In this document: in pieces, positions 1 through 5,256 of the stretch
How positions within the stretch are numbered: the stretch's first letter is position 1
How the letters are laid out: the number at the start of each line of letters is the position of its first letter
Source of the DNA: JBKHBQ01 sp046542305
GTDB lineage: Bacteria > Bacteroidota > Bacteroidia > Bacteroidales > 4484-276
Reading direction: 5' to 3'
Length of the DNA: 5,256 bases
NCBI GenBank assembly: GCA_046542305.1
Contig: JBKHBQ010000273.1
Coordinates: forward strand, 1 to 5,256
Translations under genes and position numbers: made by a program
Notes under the pieces: generated by a model
Seen by the model: only the letters and a program-made list of their open reading frames with translations
Told to the model about the DNA's origin: nothing
The model's database searches: none

Positions 1-22
1 AGGCAAAAACCAAATGTGCTGT

Positions 23-54
23 TTGTGCGTGGGCTTTTCCAGTATACCGCACAA
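23..54. repeat. Short inverted repeat next to the 8-bp array
   Basis: TTGTGCG (23-29) and CGCACAA (48-54) are perfect 7-bp inverted copies separated by 18 bases. Inside the loop a TGG/CCA pair (30-32 and 39-41) could extend the fold. The right arm directly abuts the tandem array that begins at 55. There is no clean T-tract after the hairpin on either strand, so it does not qualify as a standard intrinsic terminator. It could be a weak 3'-end structure for the amidase transcript or for a gene to the left of the window, or it could be chance. Confidence 0.35.
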
Positions 55-118
55 CTCCTTATCTCCTTATCTCCTTGTCTCCTTGTCTCCTTGTCTCCTT
101 ATCTCCTTATCTCCTTGT
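55..118. repeat. Tandem array, eight 8-bp units (CTCCTTAT / CTCCTTGT)
   Basis: Eight head-to-tail 8-bp units run without interruption, differing only at the seventh base: A, A, G, G, G, A, A, G in order. Since 8 is not a multiple of 3, the array is unlikely to be coding; an open frame across it merely yields a Ser/Pro/Leu-rich periodic peptide. It lies 27 bp beyond the stop codon of the amidase. Read on the minus strand, which is the amidase mRNA sense, each unit contains AAGGAG. Copy number may vary by slippage. I see nothing else in positions 1-145 apart from the inverted repeat at 23-54. Confidence 0.9.
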
Positions 119-145
119 CGAGTTCCAACTATCACAGCGCCCCTC

Positions 146-1159
146 CTACTTCGACATCTCAAAATCCTTAATCAGTCCGAGGGTGAGCCAGTTGGCGATG
201 GCCTGACGGTTGTCGACCTTGATGATCCGCTGTTGGTCGCGCTGGTGATTGATATTGCCCAGTTCGATGTAGCTTGAAACGGGTTTTGTATTGCGGATCA
301 TGTACAACCTGCGGCTGGTAACCGTGCCCCGATACCCACGCCCGGGCTGGTGCTCGTCGTATTTTGCTTTAATGGTACGATACAGGGTCTGGTTCAGTTC
401 CTTACCCTTCGTGCTACCGGGGTGGTAATAGAAAAAGACGTCCACATTCTGCCCATGGTACCGCGAATCCACGTGCAGTTCCACCATCCGCTGATAACGG
501 CCGCGATATTTGTCGTAAAGCTTGTTGATTTCATCCACCCGCTGCCGCAATCGCCGCGTCGGATTGATAGGTATTTGCAGGTCGCCATAGCAGTATTCGT
601 CCTTATCACATTCCAGGAATCTTTGGTCGCGGATGCCGTCGTCGGGATCGCGCGTGATGAGGTAAACCGTGGCGTTGTGTTCGAGCAGGCTGCGGGCAAG
701 TCGCAGCGCAATGTCGTAAGCATATTCGTCCTCGCAAAGCAGGTGACCATCTTTCTTGCCCACCGCTCCCGGGTCGGGGCCGCCATGTCCGGCCACAATA
801 TAGTAAATGGCTCCCTGCAACTGGTTATCCTTGAATTCGACTTCTTTGTATTCCTTCCCGAAAATCGGGAAAACACCCGTTTCGGGCTTCTTATCCGTCG
901 GTGCAGATTCGGAAACCGGCAGGCGGTAAACTTCGTGTTTTTTCAACTGCAGGTCGTCACCCAGTTTATTCTTGTTCAGATCGATAAATGTATTGAAATA
1001 ATCCGACGGGTTCATGTTGTACCTTCGCAACAGGCTGAATACTCCGTCGCCCGGTTCGGGCTTCACCTCGCGGTATTGCTGTGCACCAGCATCAAAGGCC
1101 AGCAGGAGCGGCAGTAAAAATACAAGTTGGTATATTCCGAGTTTTGTTCCGATTCGCAT
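146..1159 (-). CDS. Secreted N-acetylmuramoyl-L-alanine amidase (Amidase_3) with LysM-like N-terminal region
   Basis: This 337-residue protein should cleave the bond between N-acetylmuramic acid and L-alanine in peptidoglycan, acting in the periplasm. Residues 1-26 form a signal peptide (hydrophobic core, likely cleavage after AGA). Residues about 30-82 resemble a LysM module (PGDGVFSLLRRYNM, then LNKNKL and a final YRLP), which would bind glycan. The Amidase_3 catalytic domain covers about 117-335. It starts with IVAGHGGPDPGAVG, and the predicted zinc ligands are H125, E143 (in LCEDEYAYDIALRLA) and H229 (in ELHVDS). The catalytic glutamate is probably E299 (YIELGNINH). RLRQRVDEIN at 204-211 matches the conserved helix before the second histidine. 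All key residues are present, so it is probably active. A segment with Cys184 and Cys190 looks like a family-specific insertion. Start: ATG at 1159, supported by the signal peptide and a promoter element 20 bp upstream; stop TAG at 148-146. Family membership is firm; the exact role (cell separation or wall turnover) is inference. Confidence 0.93.
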   Translation of the reverse strand: MRIGTKLGIYQLVFLLPLLLAFDAGAQQYREVKPEPGDGVFSLLRRYNMNPSDYFNTFIDLNKNKLGDDLQLKKHEVYRLPVSESAPTDKKPETGVFPIFGKEYKEVEFKDNQLQGAIYYIVAGHGGPDPGAVGKKDGHLLCEDEYAYDIALRLARSLLEHNATVYLITRDPDDGIRDQRFLECDKDEYCYGDLQIPINPTRRLRQRVDEINKLYDKYRGRYQRMVELHVDSRYHGQNVDVFFYYHPGSTKGKELNQTLYRTIKAKYDEHQPGRGYRGTVTSRRLYMIRNTKPVSSYIELGNINHQRDQQRIIKVDNRQAIANWLTLGLIKDFEMSK

Positions 1160-1179
1160 GCCATTCAGGGTTAAACCTG

Positions 1180-1187
1180 CAAAGGTA
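1180..1187 (-). promoter_or_regulatory. Bacteroidota-type -7 promoter element for the amidase gene
   Basis: On the minus strand the sequence reads TACCTTTG followed by C, a full match to the Bacteroidota consensus TAnnTTTG. It ends 20 bp before the amidase ATG, giving a short leader of roughly 10-15 bases. No clear TTG sits at the -33 position. The element implies the amidase can be transcribed independently of the gene at 1267-1827, which lies upstream on the same strand. Confidence 0.6.
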
Positions 1188-1266
1188 ATATTCGGCGGAC
1201 AGGATAAACAGTAAATCCAATTTTTTCATCAACAGGTGAATTGTGGAAAACTATGATCCTATCCGG

Positions 1267-1827
1267 TTAAAAAGTAAACTCGAAATCCACCTGCGGCATA
1301 AAATCCTTCCGCTTCCAGGAATATATCGTAGCATTTTTCTGATCGACGAAATCATCTGGTGGAATGGAAAACGATTTAATCTCCAGATCATCCGGCACAA
1401 TTAAAACATAATTTGCAAGTTCAAAGGGTTTTTCCCAGTTCTGTGTGGTGGTGATAATGTATTTGGCAAAATTGCCTGGCGGGTGTTGGGTGTACCCGAT
1501 CCTCAGCACCTTTTCGTATTTCGGCGGGATTTCGAGGCGGATCATGGCTCCGGTTGTGGTGCGGCTTATGAAACACGAGGCGCTGTCGGGCAGTTGCGTG
1601 GCGAATACTTCCGACACTTTTCCATACAAGGCCTCATCAGGAAAAGGATAAAAAAGCACCTGCTTTACCGGATGGGCTGCAGGATTTCTGAAATAATACA
1701 ACCCGTTCACGCTGAATTCATCCACGCGGAGCCTGAATTCGAGATCTTCCCTGAAGAACTCAACATCCTGTGCCTGTAAAACCACGGTCATCATCAGCAA
1801 TACAAAAATCAGAACTACGCGCATCAT
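1267..1827 (-). CDS. Small exported protein of unknown function
   Basis: I do not recognise this 186-residue protein. Residues 1-20 form a clear signal peptide (very hydrophobic LIFVLLMMTVVL core ending in QAQ), so the mature protein is about 166 residues and starts near DVEFF. There are no further membrane segments and no lipobox cysteine; the only cysteine is C85. The mature part alternates hydrophobic and polar residues as beta-sandwich proteins do: FSVNGLYYFRNPAAHPVKQVLFYPFP resembles the start of domains that describe a surface field in fibre- or adhesion-type proteins, and YIITTTQNWEKPFELANYVLIVPDD recalls a Tyr/Thr/Trp-Pro motif of DUF4424-like exported proteins. That likeness is from memory and tentative. 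ATG codons at 1827 and 1824 are both possible starts. A TAnnTTTG element lies 15 bp upstream. The gene precedes the amidase on the same strand with a 107-bp gap, so a shared wall-related role is possible but unproven. Confidence 0.85.
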   Translation of the reverse strand: MMRVVLIFVLLMMTVVLQAQDVEFFREDLEFRLRVDEFSVNGLYYFRNPAAHPVKQVLFYPFPDEALYGKVSEVFATQLPDSASCFISRTTTGAMIRLEIPPKYEKVLRIGYTQHPPGNFAKYIITTTQNWEKPFELANYVLIVPDDLEIKSFSIPPDDFVDQKNATIYSWKRKDFMPQVDFEFTF

Positions 1828-1842
1828 TTTTCAATTTTCCTT

Positions 1843-1850
1843 CAAATCTA
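1843..1850 (-). promoter_or_regulatory. Bacteroidota-type -7 promoter element for the exported protein gene
   Basis: The minus strand reads TAGATTTG, a full match to TAnnTTTG, ending 15 bp before the ATG at 1827. The flanks are AT-rich, as expected for a promoter. No good TTG was found at the -33 spacing. It forms the left half of a divergent promoter region with the element at 1955-1962. Confidence 0.6.
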
Positions 1851-1954
1851 CTGATTTTTCACTTGATCATGATAAATAATTTTAAAAACATTTCCGCCAT
1901 TTACCGATGATTCATGGATTTAATACCTTCTCATCATCAAAAAAAATTTAAAAA

Positions 1955-1962
1955 TATATTTG
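1955..1962 (+). promoter_or_regulatory. Bacteroidota-type -7 promoter element for rpmB
   Basis: TATATTTG followed by CC is a full match to the TAnnTTTG consensus, inside a very A/T-rich stretch. It predicts a leader of about 60 bases before the rpmB ATG. A second, weaker candidate lies downstream: TTG at 1960-1962, a 19-base spacer, then GTCCTTTG at 1982-1989, which keeps TTTG and the spacing but lacks the TA. The leader itself is A-rich with no Shine-Dalgarno sequence before the start codon, as is usual in this phylum. Confidence 0.6.
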
Positions 1963-2028
1963 CCAATTCAGAAAAAAATCCGTCCTTTGCACTCCGTTTT
2001 GAAAAAATAATCCGAAAAGATAAGAACA

Positions 2029-2268
2029 ATGGCACGTACTTGCGATATAACAGGCAAAAAGATGATGGTCGGGCACAAGGTTTCACACTCGAACGTGAAG
2101 ACCAAAAAATGGTTTTACCCGAACCTGCAAACCAAGAAATTTTTCATTCCGGAAGAAAACCGCTGGGTGACCATCAAGGTAACCACCTCGGTTTTGAGGA
2201 CGATCAATAAAAAGGGAATTTATCCTGTACTTCAGGAATACCGCGCCAAAGGTACCTGCACGGTATAA
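2029..2268 (+). CDS. rpmB: 50S ribosomal protein L28
   Basis: This 79-residue protein is ribosomal protein L28 (bL28), a structural component of the large subunit that binds 23S rRNA. The diagnostic features are CDITGKKMMVGHKVSHS at residues 5-21, the basic KTKKWFYPNLQTKKFF stretch that follows, and LRTINKKGI near residues 56-64. Length is typical or slightly short for the family. It has only two cysteines (C5 and C77), so the zinc-binding CxxC pairs of some L28 proteins are absent. The start is ATG at 2029, preceded by an A-rich leader (GATAAGAACA). A longer overlapping frame beginning at 1914 is not real. A promoter element lies 66 bp upstream and a strong terminator starts 24 bp after the stop, so it appears to be a single-gene unit. 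The usual Bacteroidota partner rpmG (L33) does not follow. Confidence 0.97.
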   Translation: MARTCDITGKKMMVGHKVSHSNVKTKKWFYPNLQTKKFFIPEENRWVTIKVTTSVLRTINKKGIYPVLQEYRAKGTCTV

Positions 2269-2291
2269 TTTTCCTGCACAGAATATTTAAG

Positions 2292-2328
2292 AAATGCTGT
2301 TATGCCAAAAGGTGTAACGGCATTTTTT
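2292..2328 (+). terminator. Intrinsic (Rho-independent) terminator after rpmB
   Basis: The arms 2292-2306 and 2311-2325 pair along all 15 positions around an AAAA loop, with three G-U wobbles (AAATGC pairs with GCATTT, GTTA with TAAC, CC with GG). The T-run continues to 2328, giving six T after GCA. On the minus strand there is no comparable U-tract, so termination is mainly for the plus strand. It isolates rpmB from the envelope genes downstream. Confidence 0.88.
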
Positions 2329-2409
2329 GTTTCGCGCTGTTGGCAAGGGCGCATGAAGCATTGCGGTGCAGAAAAAATAAAACCCCGGCCCCGGCGTTCT
2401 AACACCTGA

Positions 2410-2417
2410 AATTTTTG
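2410..2417 (+). promoter_or_regulatory. Possible -7 promoter element for the 2445-3101 gene
   Basis: AATTTTTG followed by CA differs from the TAnnTTTG consensus only at the first base and ends 27 bp before the ATG at 2445. A promoter is expected in this stretch because the terminator at 2292-2328 closes the preceding unit. The spacing fits the other genes here, but the match is imperfect and no -33 TTG is visible. An upstream GC-rich run (2383-2396) has no evident role. Confidence 0.35.
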
Positions 2418-2444
2418 CAAGCACACCAAATCAAGCGCATCCGG

Positions 2445-3101
2445 ATGAAGCGATTTATACTGAGCATATGCACGTTTCTGGCGTTGATGCCGGCACTCCT
2501 TTCGCAGGAGCAACCGGAAGATGTGCAGCAGAAACCCGATCCGGATGTGGTGCAGTTTTCGGGTGTGGTGGTCAACGACAGTCTTCAGCCCGTTCCCTTC
2601 ACCAACATCATTATAAAAAATACCCGCCGCGGCACCATCTGCGACTATTACGGCTATTTTTCCTTTGTGGCCCTGCGCAACGATACCATCCAGTTTTCGG
2701 CCATCGGATACAAGGACAATACTTTTGTAATCCCGGATACCATCACCGCAAAAAGATATTCACTTATCCATGTGATGAATGCCGACACCATCATGCTCGA
2801 ACCCACCGTGATCTACCCCTGGCCTACGGAAGAGGATTTCAAGCAGGCCTTTATCGAACTGGATATTCCCGACGACGACATTGAAATCGCCCGAAAAAAT
2901 CTGGCTAAACAGGAGATGAAGGAACTGGCCCTTAACTATAAAATGGACGGCAGCATGAACTACACCAATTATGTGCAGAACCAGACCAGCAAACTTTATC
3001 ATGCCGGGCAAACCCAGCCCATCAGCCTGCTGAATCCGTTTGCATGGGCGCAGTTCATCAAAGCCTGGAAGGAAGGAAAATTTAAAGGGAACAAAGACTA
3101 A
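2445..3101 (+). CDS. Exported protein with a CarboxypepD_reg-like domain
   Basis: The protein has 218 residues from the ATG at 2445. Residues 1-20 form a signal peptide (MKRFILSICTFLALMPALLS), which is why this start is preferred to the in-frame TTG at 2415; that would add ten residues rich in charge and would overlap the likely promoter. Residues about 37-118 form a CarboxypepD_reg-like beta-sandwich (PF13715 type): FSGVVVNDSLQPVPFTNIIIKNT, then G63-T64, DYYGYFSF and IQFSAIGYKD. After an EPTVIYPWPTEEDF linker, residues 128-160 are predominantly helical and charged. The C-terminal part (about 165-218) contains MNYTNYVQNQTSKLY and NPFAWAQFIKAWKEGKF, a conserved-looking signature of a Bacteroidota family of unassigned function. 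It has no enzyme motif. It is probably periplasmic or attached to the outer membrane and may work with the TonB-dependent receptor that starts 29 bp after its stop. Confidence 0.88.
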   Translation: MKRFILSICTFLALMPALLSQEQPEDVQQKPDPDVVQFSGVVVNDSLQPVPFTNIIIKNTRRGTICDYYGYFSFVALRNDTIQFSAIGYKDNTFVIPDTITAKRYSLIHVMNADTIMLEPTVIYPWPTEEDFKQAFIELDIPDDDIEIARKNLAKQEMKELALNYKMDGSMNYTNYVQNQTSKLYHAGQTQPISLLNPFAWAQFIKAWKEGKFKGNKD

Positions 3102-3107
3102 AAATTG

Positions 3108-3115
3108 TAGATTTG
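3108..3115 (+). promoter_or_regulatory. Possible internal -7 promoter element before the TonB-dependent receptor
   Basis: TAGATTTG is a full match to TAnnTTTG, located in the 29-bp gap between the stop of the preceding gene and the TTG at 3131. It would start transcription at roughly 3120-3124, leaving about 10 bases before the proposed start codon. No TTG is seen at -33. It could let the receptor be expressed apart from the upstream gene, or be a chance match in a short intergenic gap. Confidence 0.4.
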
Positions 3116-3130
3116 GCAGCGATAAAACTA

Positions 3131-5256
3131 TTGACATTGAACAGGAATCGAAATCGCTTCGCAGGAGCAATTTATCCGGTAATCTTTTTGCTCGCACTGT
3201 TTACCACTGTTCCGGCTTTTTCGCAGGGCGAAGGAACCGCCATGGTGCATGGCATGATAACCGACGAGCGCAATAAACCACTCGAACTGGTGAACATTTC
3301 CATTATGGGATTGCCCGGCGGCACAGTATCGGATAATAAAGGCGCCTATCAGATCGAAGTTCCCGGCGGTGAGGAAATCACGCTGGTCTTTTCCTTTGTG
3401 GGCTACGAAAAGCAGGAGCACATAATTACGGTCGGTGAAAACGAGATCAAAATCATCAATCCTGTAATGAAGGAATCGGCGGAAATGCTTCCGGATATCG
3501 TGATTCAGGACGAGCGCATCCGCAACACCAACCTTCAACGCATCGACCCTAAAGAGGTGGCCGTGATTCCAACGGTGACAGGAAGTGTGGAGTCGCTTGT
3601 AAAGACACTGCCCGGGGTGGCGTCAAACAACGAATTGAGTTCGCAGTATTCGGTGCGGGGAGGGAATTTCGACGAAAATCTGGTGTATGTGAACGACATC
3701 GAGATTTACCGGCCGTTCCTCATCCGCTCGGGACAGCAGGAAGGATTGAGTTTTCTGAATTCCGACCTCACCTCATCTATTCTTTTCTCAGCAGGAGGCT
3801 TTAACGCCCGCTATGGGGATAAAATGTCGTCGGTACTCGATATCCAGTACAGGCGTCCGGTAGAATTTGCCGGCTCGGTTTCGCTGAGCCTGCTGGGCGC
3901 TTCCACGCACCTGGAAGGGATCAGCAAAAACCGGAAATTTTCCTATCTGGCGGGAGTACGTTACAAAACCAATCAATATGTACTCAATGCGCTGGAAACG
4001 GAAGGCGATTACCAGCCATCTTTCCTCGATATTCAGACGTTGCTCCGATACCAGCTTAGCGACAAACTGGAACTGTCATTCCTTGGAAACGTCGCCGACA
4101 ACAAATTCAAGCTGGTACCCCAGACGCGGGAAACCAGTTTCGGAACCATCAACCAGGCCAAGCGGCTCACCATCTATTTCGACGGGCAGGAAGTGGATGA
4201 GTACAAAACTTATATGGGCGCCCTCAAACTCACCTACAAGCCCAAATCCAACCTGCAACTAAAATTCATCACTTCTGCATACAGAAGCGACGAATCGGAG
4301 ACTTTCGATATCCAGGGACAATACTGGATAGGCCAGGTAGAAACCGGGCTGGGCGATGAAGATTTTGGCGAGGTAGTGCAAACCCAGGGTGTGGGTACCT
4401 TCCTGAACCATGCAAGAAATTTTCTGAATGCCACGGTGATGAACGCTACCCATCAGGGATCGTACGAAACGGAAAGAAATTTCCTTACCTGGGGCGTAAA
4501 ATTTCAGCACGAAGAAATCGACGACGAACTGCACGAGTGGGAACTTATCGATTCGGCAGGATACACCCTTCCGCATCCGCCCGATGCCATCGGGCAGCCC
4601 GATCCGACGATTTACCCGCTTACCATGGATTTTCTGGCCAAATCGAGCGTGAATATCAGCTCGAATCGTTACACCGGATTCATCCAGAATACCTGGAACC
4701 TGGCAGATGAGCAGCGGGTTTTTTCCGTTACGGCCGGCATCAGGGGCAATTACTGGGATTTTAACGAGGAGTTGCTGGTGAGCCCGAGAGCCTCACTTTC
4801 TTATCATCCCGACTGGGACAATGATCTTTTGTTCCGCCTTTCGGCCGGATATTATTACCAGCCGCCATTTTACAAGGAACTGCGCGATTTTCAGGGCAAC
4901 ATCGTTTACGGACAAAAAGCCCAGAAATCCATCCACCTCGTGGCCGGCACCGACTGGAACCTGCTGATCTGGGGCAGACCGTTCAAATTTGTCACGGAAA
5001 TGTATTACAAATTCCTCGACGATTTAATTCCGTATGAGGTGGATAATGTGCGCATCCGCTATTATGCCGACCAGAGGGCGAAAGGCTATGCCACGGGCAT
5101 CGACATGAAGATCAACGGAGAATTTGTGCCCGGCATTGAAAGCTGGGCCAGCATGTCGATCATGAAAACCGGGGAAGATATATATGGCGATCTTTATTAC
5201 GAATATTTCGATGCCGATGGCGAATACACCGGACAGGGTCCGCAGGAAAACCCCGA
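3131..5256 (+). CDS. TonB-dependent outer-membrane receptor, C-terminus beyond the window
   Basis: The frame stays open from 3131 to the window edge: 708 residues and two bases of the next codon, with no stop. Residues 1-32 form a signal peptide (basic start with three arginines, hydrophobic VIFLLALFTTVPAF, then SQ). Residues about 37-120 form a CarboxypepD_reg-like N-terminal extension (VHGMITDERNKPLELVNISI, SDNKGAYQIEV, FSFVGYEKQ). The plug domain covers about 130-240, with SVESLVKTLPGV, SQYSVRGGNFDENLVYVND (171-189), and GGFNARYGDKMSSVLDI. The rest is beta-barrel, with alternating aromatic strands such as RYTGFIQNTWNL and LFRLSAGYYYQPPF. It should import a ligand across the outer membrane using TonB/ExbBD energy. 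It lacks the DPNDI and AANGVV signatures of SusC-type receptors and no SusD partner is visible, so glycan uptake is not indicated; the ligand is unknown. There is no ATG or GTG in frame upstream of 3242, so TTG at 3131 is chosen (TTG at 3113 or 3137 are alternatives). Probably 100-200 C-terminal residues are missing. Confidence 0.93.
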   Translation, partial: MTLNRNRNRFAGAIYPVIFLLALFTTVPAFSQGEGTAMVHGMITDERNKPLELVNISIMGLPGGTVSDNKGAYQIEVPGGEEITLVFSFVGYEKQEHIITVGENEIKIINPVMKESAEMLPDIVIQDERIRNTNLQRIDPKEVAVIPTVTGSVESLVKTLPGVASNNELSSQYSVRGGNFDENLVYVNDIEIYRPFLIRSGQQEGLSFLNSDLTSSILFSAGGFNARYGDKMSSVLDIQYRRPVEFAGSVSLSLLGASTHLEGISKNRKFSYLAGVRYKTNQYVLNALETEGDYQPSFLDIQTLLRYQLSDKLELSFLGNVADNKFKLVPQTRETSFGTINQAKRLTIYFDGQEVDEYKTYMGALKLTYKPKSNLQLKFITSAYRSDESETFDIQGQYWIGQVETGLGDEDFGEVVQTQGVGTFLNHARNFLNATVMNATHQGSYETERNFLTWGVKFQHEEIDDELHEWELIDSAGYTLPHPPDAIGQPDPTIYPLTMDFLAKSSVNISSNRYTGFIQNTWNLADEQRVFSVTAGIRGNYWDFNEELLVSPRASLSYHPDWDNDLLFRLSAGYYYQPPFYKELRDFQGNIVYGQKAQKSIHLVAGTDWNLLIWGRPFKFVTEMYYKFLDDLIPYEVDNVRIRYYADQRAKGYATGIDMKINGEFVPGIESWASMSIMKTGEDIYGDLYYEYFDADGEYTGQGPQENP

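Noticed and set aside
14..277. 87-residue open frame across the tandem array on the plus strand
   Set aside because: Its Ser/Pro/Leu periodicity comes from the 8-bp repeat, and its 3' half is antisense to the end of the amidase gene.
350..1117. 255-residue open frame on the plus strand
   Set aside because: It is fully antisense to the amidase, whose domain motifs and signal peptide are clear; the translated product has no recognisable motif or signal.
1242..1250. TTTTCCACA on the minus strand, one mismatch from a DnaA box
   Set aside because: A single imperfect box without companions or an AT-rich unwinding region does not support an origin.
1914..2210. 98-residue open frame on the plus strand overlapping rpmB
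   Set aside because: It shares its bases with L28 in another frame, and its upstream part is the AT-rich promoter region and leader.
2383..2396. GC-rich run between the rpmB terminator and the next gene
   Set aside because: It does not form a convincing self-complementary hairpin and matches no known regulatory element.
3131..3136. TTGACA, identical to the E. coli -35 hexamer
   Set aside because: There is no -10 hexamer at 16-18 bases, Bacteroidota promoters use a different consensus, and these bases encode the start of the receptor signal peptide.
2760..3538. Long minus-strand open frames opposite the exported protein and receptor
   Set aside because: They are mirror frames of two well-supported plus-strand genes and show no domain, signal peptide or promoter of their own.

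Overview
The window looks like chromosomal DNA from a member of the Bacteroidota. The evidence is a set of TAnnTTTG promoter elements (the -7 consensus of that phylum), AT-rich leaders without a Shine-Dalgarno sequence, CarboxypepD_reg-like domains, and a TonB-dependent receptor carrying the N-terminal extension typical of the phylum. Genus cannot be set from the sequence. The content reads as ordinary housekeeping and cell-envelope genes; I found no phage, insertion sequence, CRISPR, RNA gene or defence system.

Left part, minus strand (1-1850). Positions 1-145 carry no gene: there is a short inverted repeat (23-54) and an array of eight 8-bp units (55-118). Next comes a secreted zinc N-acetylmuramoyl-L-alanine amidase with a LysM-like N-terminal part (146-1159), then a small exported protein of unknown function (1267-1827). 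Each has its own TAnnTTTG element just upstream, so they are probably separate transcription units.

Middle (1828-2444). A 201-bp AT-rich divergent region separates the exported protein from rpmB (ribosomal protein L28, 2029-2268, plus strand). rpmB ends in a strong intrinsic terminator (2292-2328), so it appears to be transcribed alone rather than with rpmG.

Right part, plus strand (2445-5256). A small exported protein with one CarboxypepD_reg-like domain (2445-3101) is followed after 29 bp by a TonB-dependent receptor (3131 to beyond the window end). The receptor has the same kind of domain at its N-terminus, then a plug and most of a beta-barrel. No ATG is available for its signal peptide, so it probably starts at TTG. 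The pair is likely one envelope module; its substrate cannot be told from the sequence. Together the amidase, the two small exported proteins and the receptor make this a mainly envelope-related neighbourhood interrupted by one ribosomal gene.
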